Positions 14,126 to 24,259 of a stretch of DNA of 64,000 nt are shown here, one piece after another. Origin of the DNA: Myrica gale (taxonomy: Eukaryota > Streptophyta > Magnoliopsida > Fagales > Myricaceae). The stretch lies in the NCBI GenBank assembly GCA_963930655.1, contig OZ005602.1, positions 24,999,840-25,063,839 on the forward strand, read 5' to 3'. The notes beneath the pieces were generated by a model. It had not been told where the DNA came from and did not search any database. It worked only from the letters and a program-made list of their open reading frames with translations. The position numbers and the translations under genes are program-made. Every line of letters begins with the position of its first letter. The first letter of the stretch is position 1.

Positions 14126-14849
14126 TTGCTTTTCGGTCATTGTGTTTTATCTTCTTTTTATTTTTAGTCCTTAAACTTAATGAGTCAAATTTTTAGTCCT
14201 TTAATTTTCTCTCCGTTTAAATTTTAGTCCTTTTGTTACCCTCTGTCACTCTAATTAACGGAATAATTTTACACGTCAGCTTCCATCTAACACGCCACCC
14301 TTCATTTTCACGTTAGCCTCAACCAATTGAACGTGATTTCTTAAACGACCTGTAGCTTTTATTTAATTGAAACTCTACAAAAAACTTAAAGCTTCAGCCT
14401 CGTCGTTCTCATGTCAAGGAACACAGAAATGTATCTTTGAGGATGCTGGAAAGGACAAAGGTGGGAGTTGCAGATATTATACGGGCTATGATGGATTTTA
14501 TACACGAGAAGTGGAAGTCCGATGAAGTGGTGAAGTTGAAATTTGAAGGGCCTCTTGTGGTTGATATGAGAACGACAAGGCTGAGGCTTTAAGTTTTATG
14601 TAGAGTTTCAATTAAATAGAAGTTACAGGTCGTTTAAGAAATCACGTTCAATTGGTTGAGGCTAACGTGGAAATTAAGGGTGGCGTGTTAGATGGAAGCT
14701 GAAGTGTAAAATTATTCCGTTAATTAGGGTAACGAAAGGACTAAAATTTAAACGGAGTGAAAATTAAATGACTAAAAATTTGACTCAATAAGTTTAAAGA
14801 CTAAAAATAAAAAGAGGGTAAAACCCAGTGACTAAAAAACAAATTTCCC
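14126..14849. mobile_element. Long-TIR DNA element carrying a captured gene fragment (Pack-MULE-like)
   Basis: About 290-bp arms face each other: 14126-14417 and 14560-14849. The ends read GGAAATTTGCTTTT and, inverted, AAACAAATTTCCC; inside each arm are TTTTTAGTCCTT, GCCACCCTT and CAACCAATTGAACGTGATTT. The central 140 bases are unique and hold a CRM-domain protein fragment. The flanks are runs of A on both sides, so a target duplication cannot be told from chance. Related ends occur at 37224-37597 and 60902-61253; the latter has a perfect 9-bp duplication, which supports the MULE assignment. Confidence 0.75.
14443..14592 (+). pseudogene. Captured CRM-domain (CRS1/YhbY-type) gene fragment, 49 residues
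   Basis: An open frame from ATG at 14443 to TAA at 14590-14592 contains ERTKVGVADIIRAMMDFIHE, then KWKSDEVVKLKFEGP and VVDMR. This pattern of a basic strand, a helix with IHEKW, then EVVKLKFEGP and a strand, is that of CRM domains, which bind RNA in plant organelle group II intron splicing factors (CRS1, CAF, CFM proteins). Only part of one domain is present, without the GxxG loop region, so it cannot be a working splicing factor. It lies in the centre of an inverted-repeat element, and its last codons run into the right arm. I identify the family from memory of the motif. Confidence 0.7.
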
Positions 14850-14857
14850 TAAAAAAA

Positions 14858-15499
14858 GGCTTAAATGAACTATAGTTCCATGTGATATTACCTTTTTACA
14901 AATTGGTCCCTGTGGTATGAGTTTTTACTGACTACCCCCTGAGGTAATCATCTTGTAACAAATTGGTCCTCCCGTTAGATTTTCGTCGACCCATTTAACG
15001 ACCGAAGCTGAAGTGGATTATTTTTCGCGTATGCACCAATGAAAGAGCACCAACAGAGGACAGACCGAGCATCCCGAGCACAGATCGAGCCCCGACATCC
15101 CGAGCAGTCTGAGCAACACCAGCTCGAGCATCCTGAGCACAAGCAGCCTGGCCTACTCGGGATACGGGTACATGCGGCATCATATGCACCAATGAAAGAG
15201 CACCAACAAAGGACAGACCGAGCATCCCGATCACAGACCGAGCCCTGGCATCCCGAGCATCTTGAGCAGAAGCAACTCAGTCTACTCGCCTCTCGACATG
15301 CGGCATCATCTCATTCGTTGATGACATTAGATTTTTTGATATGTCAGCTTCGGCCGTTAAGTGGGTCGACGAAAATCTAACGGGAGGACTAATTTGTTAC
15401 AAGATGTTACCCCCTGGGACTAGCTAGTACAAACTCATACCACATGGATCAATTTGTAAAAAAATGTGATACCACATGGACCTACAATGCATTTAAGCC
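14858..15499. mobile_element. Inverted-repeat DNA element with internal direct repeats
   Basis: The ends are GGCTTAAATG at 14858 and CATTTAAGCC at 15499. Each arm is about 155 bp with shared words such as ACAAATTGGTCC, TGTGGTATGAGTTT and CCCGTTAGATTTTCGTCGACCCA. Runs of A flank both ends. The unique centre is occupied by GC-richer direct repeats (15034-15312). No transposase segment is present. It abuts the Pack-MULE-like element within nine bases. Confidence 0.75.
15034..15312 (+). repeat. Tandem duplication rich in GAGCATCCCGAGCA words
   Basis: Two diverged units of roughly 130-150 bp, each starting GCACCAATGAAAGAGCACCAACA and ending CATGCGGCATCAT. Each is itself made of shorter repeats around GACCGAGCATCCCGAGCA. 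GC content is well above that of the surrounding arms. The frames 14995-15234 (-) and 15039-15380 (+) fall in it and are repeat-driven, not recognised proteins. Confidence 0.7.
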
Positions 15500-16273
15500 T
15501 AAAAAATATATATATATCATTACCCGTGGCTCTGATTTTTTTTTTAAAGAATAAATTCGGATGGTTGCTAGGTTTTTTTTTAAAAGATATTAAAATTTTG
15601 ATAGAATTGTTAATATTTATTTAGATTAAGATTTTATAGATTTTTAAAGAATATTTATGTAGTAAAAGTCAGTGAAAAAGTTTTAAAAATATTTAATTTT
15701 TATTAAAATTTATAAAAATGTGTAAAAATAAATAATTTGATGTAATTCTTTAATAAAAAACATTAATTAGGTGAAAAGGTATAGAGAGAAGATTTATCAT
15801 AATTTGTTTAAAAGGTGTTGGAGTTTGTATAAAAATTTATTGAAGATCGTGTAAAATGTATTGATATTTATGTATATATTTTTAAGATTTTGGATGTTAA
15901 TTTTGTGAATACATTTATATTCTAAAATAATTGTAAAAATATTTAAGTGACATGTGATAACTTATGATTATAATTAATATGATTAATTTTATATATAAAA
16001 ATTTAACAAATGACTTGTTTTGATAAAGATTACAAAGAAAGTAACTTTTATGATCATTTTGAAACCCCAATAACTATTTATTATAATAGGTCAAAATGGA
16101 ACAACCAAATAGATATATAACCTATTTATTTTTTGCCTCTGTTGTATATAATTATATAGAGAGAGAAATAAAAAGAATAAATATATTTTCATTCATTAAC
16201 TACAAAGGTAATTATGAAGGATTTAATAAATTACATCTACATTATATCTTCTTATTATCAATTTTAAATACTT
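15500..16273. other. AT-rich intergenic; no gene seen
   Basis: Very AT-rich sequence with no recognisable exon, RNA gene or clear element ends. Confidence 0.45.
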
Positions 16274-16766
16274 TATGGGTTAATTATAAAAACCTCTCAC
16301 GAACTTATACCTGAATCTCAAATACCCCATAAACTCGAACTCGTTGCAATTTGTCCCTACAAAATATACTTTTCGTTGCAATTTCATCCCTTAACCTACT
16401 GAAGTTGTTATATCGAACGGTTTTTATCTCACTTAAACAACACGTGACCTCCTGACTTGAAAAGATGAATTTGACCATCTTGATTCTAAGTGAGTCATCT
16501 TTTTTTTTGGCTATACAAATTGCTAAAATCATTGTAGAAGACTACAAAGGACTCAAACGATGGTAAATTATTCTTTTCAATTAAAAAGAAGGTCACGTGT
16601 CGTTTAAGTAGGATAAAAACCATTTGATATAACAACTTCAGTAGGTTAAGGGATGAAATCGTAACGAAAAGTATATTTTGTAGGGACAAATTGCAAATAG
16701 TTCAAATTTATGGGGTATTTGAAATTCAAATATAAGTTCGTGAGAAATTTTTATAATTAACCCATA
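16274..16766. mobile_element. Palindromic MITE, about 490 bp
   Basis: Nearly the whole element is one inverted repeat. The left arm TATGGGTTAATTATAAAAA, ATACCCCATAAA and TTAACCTACTGAAGTTGTTATA recurs inverted in the right arm, which ends at about 16766. The arms extend to the centre near 16500 (with CACGTGACCTCC inverted as GGTCACGTG), leaving only a short loop. A foldback of this kind is typical of MITEs. It has no coding content. Confidence 0.75.
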
Positions 16767-16880
16767 CTTTATATTTTATATATAAAAAATTGACAAAAAT
16801 GATAAATTGTTTAAAATTAGTAAAAAGTAACAATATATTACAACTGAAAAATTAAGATACAATGAGTACTAACGAGTAAG

Positions 16881-16884
<4 letters not shown>

Positions 16885-16911
<27 letters not shown>
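16885..16911. repeat. (AT)n microsatellite
   Basis: About 13 uninterrupted AT units. Confidence 0.9.
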
Positions 16912-16916
<5 letters not shown>

Positions 16917-17366
16917 CCAGATAGAGAATAGTGGCGTGATGCATTCCAAATTCACACGCAGACCAAGGGATAAAAAAAATATAATTAAGCATCTTAATTT
17001 TTTTAATTAGGTGTTAGGATTAATTTACCCGATGTCAACTAATTCTAGAATTCGTACAAATCTAGTCATTTCAAATTCTCACAAAAGAATTTTTATATAA
17101 CCCTTTCCAAAAAGAAAGATTATGGAACGACCATATATTCCAAAAGCCAATTGAATTTGAGTTCAGTTAGGAGAAATCTATAGTTAAACTTGGATTCTTA
17201 TGACCCTTAACTCTGGTGGTTGAGGTTCAGAACAAAACCTTCTTCCCTCAATTGTCTATCGTTAATATTTATTCTAATTATCTATTTACTTTTTCATCAA
17301 TTTTAATTCTCATAATTTTAAATTTTATTCTCATTATTACTGTTTACTTTTTCACTAATTTTAATT

Positions 17367-17390
17367 CTCTCTCTCTCTCTCTCTCTCTCC
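17367..17390. repeat. (CT)n microsatellite
   Basis: About 12 CT units downstream of the FKBP62 gene. Confidence 0.9.
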
Positions 17391-17698
17391 ATTTTGGTTT
17401 TTGACTGTCCTGTGTGGGTGTGTTGGGCTAGGGTGTAATATCACATCAATTCTATCACTATTCACTAGTAGGAACACTGGTTTTTTCTTAATTTGTTTCT
17501 ATAAATAACAAGTTCATGAAACAAAGATTTTAATGTTGTCCAATAACCACCAGCAGAGGAAACCCATTTGAGCTTTCTTAATGCTAGTAGCAGTACATCC
17601 TACAAATCAAAAGTTAAACGAAGATTAGCAAAACCCTTCAACTAGGGATTTGCCTTTATCATCACAGAAAGAAGTTAAAGGTCCATGTCGCAGTTCGC

Positions 17699-20600
17699 TT
17701 ATGCCTTGCTGCCTACATTCATAGGCTCAGCTTCCTCTTTCTGCATATTAAAGCCATGTCACATATGAGCAAACACAGCCACCCCCAAAAATACACATTA
17801 CAGCCAAGTCCCAAGGAATGGCAGAATTCAGTGTACCTTTGATTCATGAGGCTCCAACTTACTCAGCTTGGCAAACATGCCGCCGTAAAACTTGGCCTCT
17901 TTCTTATTATATTCCTTAACCTTCTCCTTCAAGATCTTGTACTCGAGCTTCACATCCCTGTTTGTCATAATAGAAGCCACATATTAGCGGGTAAATGAAT
18001 TTCCTATCAATTTTAATCTCTAGATTGTGTCCCAGTCTTTGTTAACTAAGTTCAAGACATTAGATCTGATTTGATATTCAAATTAGATGATTTGCACTAT
18101 TTGATGAGAAGGCAATTAAAGGCTGTTTAAACAGATGATGATTAGAAGATGGCACATACTTATTGGCAGGGTCAATTTCAAGAGCTTTCTTGATATCAAA
18201 CTCAGCTAAATCCAAGTCAGCCAGCTGAATATATGCCTGCGCCCTTCTGTAAAGAGCCTTCACATTTCCACTCTCAAGTTCTAGCACCTGCATAGTCGCA
18301 ACCATTTTGGTTATATAAAGGTATACAGGATCAAAGACATTCAACAAAGCATTGAACATAACAAGCCTATGGACCTTGGTGCATAATTTTTCAGCCTGCT
18401 TGTATTCTTTTAACTTCAACTTGCAAGCCGCATTGTTCAGATTGCAGGCAACCTTGGCTGCCTTCGCCTGCTTTTTCTCCTCCTCACCGAAGGAGGTATC
18501 ATACTCGATGTACTTCACAGCCTACAAAGACGAATAATATCATTAGTCAGGGGCACAACACACTCAACACTAAAACGACAAAATTGTTTAGTCCGTGTCC
18601 TTTAACATGCAACGCGTTCTATTTACCTTCTCGTATCTCTTGGAAGCCTTCACATATTTACCAGCCTTGAATAATACATTTCCTTCTTCCTTCTTCTTGG
18701 CAGCAGCTTCAATTTTTTCCTCGGTATTCATATCCCATGATTCCTTCTCCTGAAAGAAACCATTGCAAAATATTTCAACCCAAGACAACTAACATATAAC
18801 TCGAACAAATGAATTATGCTTTCTACACAACTAAAATCCCAGACTCTGAACTAACCTTATCAAAAGATACAAGCTCAACCTCATAGTACACGTAGGAGTT
18901 GGGAGGAACCACTGCCAACTCCTGCTTGGACTCGGAGGAGCCAAAAGCATACTCTGGAGCAATAGTTAACAGGGCTACCTCACCCTTCTTCATTGTCAGC
19001 ACAGCTCTATCAAGCCCATCAATAACTTGCTCTGCCGACCACAATAGAGTAAATATACAACTCATACATAAAGTTAATGACTAGTAAACAGTCATTCCAG
19101 TATTTACCTTCATCTGTCTTGAACTCCAACAGCTCATCTCCATCATCATGCCCTTTCTTCACAAACACCGTACCGTCTTGCAGTTTACCAATCAATTTCA
19201 CTGCCAGATGCACAAAAAGAGAAAAATAAAAACAAAAAATTGAACTTGTCATAAACTGGACAGACTACTCAGGTACTAATACACGTGTACTTCTGAAAAT
19301 TCCTAATACTAACATTTGACAACAGCTCCTTCATTTGGACGTTCATATCCCTCAACTTCTTTCAAGATTTTCTTAATGACCTTCTTGTCGTCAGTAACTT
19401 CTGATACAGTTTTCCAAGATACCAACTCCAGAGTAATCTGCAGTGTAGCATTCGGTGGTACTGCACCTTCATCACCAGAGGCTGGCTTGCCCTTTTCCCC
19501 AAATGCATCTGCAACCGTCACCTCACCAGATGAGAAATAACATTAAGAGAAGTGGATTCAATAGGACCAGAATAGGAGAATACTTACATTGTTGTTTCAC
19601 CGTGAGAAGCACCTTTTCCCCTTTTTTCATTGTTTTAACTGCCTTGGACAATGCAGGGCAGAAATGACCTGTTCACCAGTGGAAGTTGAATTACATCTAC
19701 TTCAGAGCAACGGGGTTTCATGCAAATGCCAAGAAATATCACAATTTCATGACAAGGCGAATAATATACCGTCTCTCACGACAAATTCAACTCCATCTGA
19801 TTTAGCAATAAGTGTTCCATCCTCGAGCCGAGCTTCATATTTAACTGCAAGGAAAAAAAAGAAGGTTTTAGGAACCTCAGTAACAACAATGTCAATGCAA
19901 AATTTACCAGAAATGGCACATATGCGCTAGAAATGTATAACATACCGAATGCTTCATCAAGATCCTTTGGATTCTCCCATTTCTCTCCTTCCTTGATTAT
20001 TTTCTTAAATATCCCACCATCCTTGCATATGTCCTTGATGCTACTCCAAGACAACAACTCAACATCAAATTGCAAAGTGGCATTCGGAGGAATGGTGGGG
20101 GGAGAACCGGATTCGCCATATGCTAGTTCAGGAGGAATAGTGAAAAGGGCATTTTCACCTTTCTTCATAGTTTTAATACCCTGGTCCCATCCCTTAATGA
20201 CTTGTCCTGCATACATAACAAAAGTGGATCTCAGAAGCTGTCCTCCACCCGGAATCTCTCATATTCCACAAGGACCCAGCATTACTATATGTTGCAAGAA
20301 TCAAACAAAGGGCTAGGTGAAGGGTGAAGTATTCTTAAGCACCGAAGTAAGCATGAAATAAAATTAAAGGCATGCTGGAAATATCTTCCTTCAAGGTGAT
20401 GAGGGAAAGCTCAAAATAAGAAAAAAAATGGGACATTGTTCCTAGTGGTTTCATTCACAGAAAGGTGAACATTCTGTGACAAATCTTTGAGCATTGCTGG
20501 ATTCCAGGCTCTGCGGAAAGAGAATATAGTTATAAGCAACTACTGATGTTTCAAGGGGGTCGTGCATAGCAAAATTTCTGTTGAAAGAGGTTCATGCATG

Positions 20601-22287
20601 AGGCTTTTGTCATAATTAACTTAAACTCCTAGAACTCATACAGATTAACCACAATGCAGATTGGTCACATAGACAATTGGTCACAAGAAAACTTCATGTG
20701 TACTCAAAAATATTGCTAAGTTACAAAACTGATAAGAAAATGCTTCAAAGAAAACGTCTCTTAAACCCTATTAGAAACAGGTGCGTCTTAAACCCTATTT
20801 AAACTAAGGCTTTCTACTGACAGGTAACTTAATATCGCATTAGCTGTTGCGGATACCAAAACTTCCAGCAAAGTCGAAGCGACTCACGCCTTAATATTTT
20901 ATGGACCGATCTTAACCTCCCAATCAGTGCATGTTATTCCAATAATAGCACACCAATACTCAACTGCCAATCTAACATTGGTTTATGGTAAACTAACCTT
21001 GACAGTGCAGTCAACCAGACAAACAGTATTCACAACTTTTACTTACATCATCTACCACTAAGGGATGATTGTCCCCTTACAAAACGCAGGGTTCTGGAAC
21101 CCCGAAATATCACCTTTTTTAGCAAGCATAACTAGAAAAGTGATGCATAATTCGTCACTCCTATAGTACGACTATCGAACCACATGCTGTTCAATTAAAC
21201 AGAAACTAGCACCAGCTTGGAGAACCTCGAAAACTAAAACATGCTTTGTCCTTTCTTTCAACACATCGTGATAATTTTCATAGATCGATACTATTCTTGC
21301 TAAGTCTTTTCTATCCCAACTCGTCATGTCGTACCTTATATGTTAATTATACAACATTCAAAAGCACGTAGACTTCTCCTTCACTGTCTTTACTCTCAAT
21401 TAGCATCTGACCAAATTTACACATCCACTAGGCACCTTAGCCTTCATTTCAAGAGATCCTCTTCCATGTTTGCTTAGGTTCGCATTTCTGTCTCTCTCTT
21501 TAAAACTTCAATCCTCATAGAACCTTTTTCCTACATATTTTTCCCTAATTGCTGCATGACCATCCAATTTACGTATACTTTTCAGCTATAAAGGCAAAAC
21601 TATGAAAGCTATCGCAAAAAACACCATCCACAAATGCTTCACCCAACTTCCCAAACCGTTCGACTAAAAAGGAAATACATCGCACAGAACTGCATATATT
21701 TTAATTCTTAGCAAAGAAACAATTAGGAACACTCTTATACAACTGAGCTCTTTCATGGGATCCACAATCACAAGATTCATAAATGAAGCGACCTACCAAC
21801 TCCCATAAATCAAACCAAAATGTTTAATCACATGTTAATAAAAAAATATCAGCACCCAAGCAGCCATCGAAACACGAAAGAACAAAGGCTTTACCTTGTC
21901 CGAGAGTAAACTTGAAAGGCGTTCCCCTATCACGGCTGGAATCGAACTGAGTCCCATCGAGCAGAGTTCCCGTATAATGCACTATACAGAAAAAAAAAAG
22001 ACAAATATTAATCGAAGAAATGAATTAGAAAAACCTGAAGTAACAAACCAAAAAAAAAAAAAAACAAGACAATACAAGAGACTTTCAAAAAATAGTAAAG
22101 TACCTTCGACCTCATCGCCATTGTCGGGAGTTTCCCAGTCTTGACCTTGCTTGAGAAGCTTCTTCTTCAATCCCTGCTTGCCGATCTCCTGCTCCTCGCC
22201 GATCTTGAGAATGGGGCTCTCCTCTGGGAGATCCAGGTCATCGTTCATCATTTCCTCAGCCGGTGGCATGTCGAAATCCTCATCCAT
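17699..22287 (-). CDS. FKBP62: Peptidyl-prolyl isomerase FKBP62/FKBP65-type (ROF) co-chaperone, 13 exons
   Basis: Large multidomain immunophilin, 570 residues. It binds HSP90 through TPRs and acts in heat-stress signalling in cytosol and nucleus (ROF1/ROF2 family knowledge). Exons on the minus strand: 22287-22104, 21981-21895, 20206-19946, 19844-19770, 19668-19588, 19508-19314, 19200-19108, 19031-18856, 18749-18627, 18521-18375, 18287-18160, 17957-17837 and 17740-17699. They sum to 1713 bases in one frame, all with GT/AG. FKBP domain 1 (about residues 50-150) has [24 protein letters not shown] and [19 protein letters not shown]; domains 2 (165-268) and 3 (290-382) are less canonical. Domain 3 reads APEYAFGSS and lacks the full active-site set, as usual. 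TPRs span about 390-520 ([34 protein letters not shown]). The C-terminal tail is basic and likely calmodulin-binding. ATG at 22287 is the first in frame and gives [17 protein letters not shown]65 is the alternative paralogue name. Confidence 0.96.
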
Positions 22288-22540
22288 CTCTGTCCACACG
22301 AACAAAGATCGACGACTCTATAGGTAAGAGCGAGTGATAGAAGCTAGACTGCGAGAGCGTTCGAGAGAGGAAACGAAAGCACGAGTCAGGGCAAAGGAGG
22401 CCGAAGAAATGGGGCCCTTTTATGGCGTGCAAGCGGAGGGAGAGTGTGGTTCGTTCTAGAGTGTTCGAAAGGGGTTTAGCCGTTCCAGTAGGGGAGTGAG
22501 AGGGGGAAAGATTGGATGAAGGGTCAGGATGGTTCCAGAA
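22288..22540 (-). promoter_or_regulatory. FKBP62 promoter and leader with heat-shock-element-like motifs
   Basis: Upstream of the FKBP62 start, a TATA-like CATAAAAGG reads on the minus strand at about 22416-22424. About 40 bases further up, TTCTAGAGTGTTC at 22454-22466 fits the heat-shock element pattern TTCnnGAAnnTTC with one mismatch and runs into TTCGAA. A second partial site, TTCCAGAA, is at 22533-22540. ROF genes are known to be heat-induced through HSFA factors, so these are plausible regulatory sites. Function is inferred. Confidence 0.5.
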
Positions 22541-23100
22541 TCCAGAGAGAGATCTGTATTACTGTGCCCCGACTCGCCCGAGGAAAACTCTCTTGCGGGT
22601 GATAATCTTATATATTTTATGGATGCTTTTTTATTTATCTGAAATAAATACAGTCTATATGCTCAATTTTGAGTTATTGACTTCTATTTATTATAATATA
22701 TTTATTCATTATTTTACACATTTTATTAAAAAATTTAAAATTTATTTTTAGAATTTTTTAAATAAAAGTGCAAATAAAATCAATAATTAATATATATATA
22801 ATATTAAAACTTCCACAATTGAAAGTTATAAAGTATATTTAACTTCTTTTTTTTCAAATTTTTTTTCCTTTTTTTAGAGATATTTACTGATTTCTCCTTT
22901 TCGTAATGGGTAAGGAATCTTAATACCACTGTGGATCAATGTGCGTGGGTTGACTATTGATTTAGGAAAAACACAAGTCCCCCTTTAATCCCCACTAAAA
23001 TTATTAATTTTGGTTCTTTTAGCTTGAACTCAAAGCTATTGACATTCCCAGTACTATGATTTTCTACTGAGCTTCTTCTCATGGTGTAAATGATAATAGA
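22541..23100. other. AT-rich intergenic between the two FKBP genes
   Basis: AT-rich; no recognisable gene. It leads into a GC-richer island at 23101-23449. Confidence 0.45.
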
Positions 23101-23449
23101 ATGATGCCGGGAATGATCCCTGGCTACTCGGCTTTAGAATCTTTCAAAGCCCAAGCCACTGCTTGCTTTGACCGGACCCGTTACTCCAGTCTCCACTAAG
23201 GAAGTGACAGACCTCCTTGATCCTCGCTCAAAGTCATCCGAAGGTCGTTTGATTCGTTGCACTCTTGATCCCGAGAGCGGAAATGAGTTCTCGAATACTC
23301 ATTTTCGCAATCAGAATACGACATATACTTCCTTCCAACCGGTTCCTTCCAAACACAGCAAATGGGACAAGGCTGTGGGCATCCAAACTCCGAGACGACA
23401 GCCTCAGGCTGGAAATCTAGGGTGTTTGGATTGTTTTCCGATCGTTTAA
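23101..23449 (+). other. Unassigned GC-richer island with a 93-codon open frame
   Basis: A 350-bp patch differs from the AT-rich flanks. The frame 23168-23449 stays open for 93 codons but has no ATG at its head. The frame from ATG 23101 opens with MMPGMIPGYSALESFK and closes after 32 codons. I recognise no domain in either. It could be a gene fragment, an organelle-derived insert or chance. It is followed at 23413-23630 by a MITE-like sequence with imperfect inverted ends. Confidence 0.3.
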
Positions 23450-23630
23450 CCTATCTCGTACTCACTTTTTTATTAATTTTAATATCTTTTTATCAATCTC
23501 AATAATTTTTACAAATTTCAACAACTTTTAACACACTTTTCACCAATCCCAAAAGAATCTGCACTACTCTCAAAAAAAGCAAACACAAAAAACTGTTTTG
23601 AGATCTAAACCAAATATAACTTTATCTAGC
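23413..23630. mobile_element. MITE-like inverted-end sequence
   Basis: It begins GGGTGTTTGGATTGTTTT and ends AAACTGTTTTGAGATCTAAACC, which are imperfect inverted copies. The body is AT-rich with repeated CAATTTT-like words. No coding content. The boundaries are approximate. Confidence 0.4.
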
Positions 23631-24259
23631 CGGGCATGCGGGCCCTTCCAATGAGGGGATAAAATTGGCATCTCAAGTACCCAATGTCAAATGAGGCCAC
23701 TCTGCAGGTGTCCACTCTGAAACTCATGCATTGAAATATGGCTAAGAGTCTTTCCCTACAATGCACTGTGACAAAATGTTTCATTCCTTGAGCACCTACA
23801 CTTACTAGAGTAGATTAAAGTTATTGTACTTCTGCAGTCTGCACATTCCTGTTTTTTGCTTGCATCCAATAACAGGAAACCAAGATCTCCCACTTTAAGG
23901 GAGAGAGGTATAAATGCTTGGCTAAAAAGCCAGCATAGATCTCAAGGATGATTAGTACGTAAATATCGATGTCTTATCCTTCCAGACAAAGCTCTCTTCA
24001 TGCTCACAGATGGTGACTAGTTTAGGCAGACACTGCCCACAATTCCGAAATGAATAACTTATAATTTCTCGTCTCAGAATTCAGTAGGACAAACAATAAC
24101 AGAAAATGAAAATCTTGCATAGAAGCTAGAAGTATTTCAATTTCAATATGGTCTGAAAAGCAACAAAATTGAGAAGGGTTTTGGGCCACTAAATTAAGAT
24201 ACCAGGGGGCACATAAACTAGATGAAAAAGGCCCAAGGCTCCAGGAACCGTTCCTCTAA
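23631..24259. other. Intergenic 3' of FKBP15; no separate gene seen
   Basis: No element ends or exon recognised. The part next to 24260 should contain the 3' untranslated region of the minus-strand FKBP15 gene. Confidence 0.4.

Noticed and set aside
19316..20316. Plus-strand frames over the FKBP62 region
   Set aside because: They are antisense shadows of FKBP62 exons, whose minus-strand exons join into one 1713-base frame.
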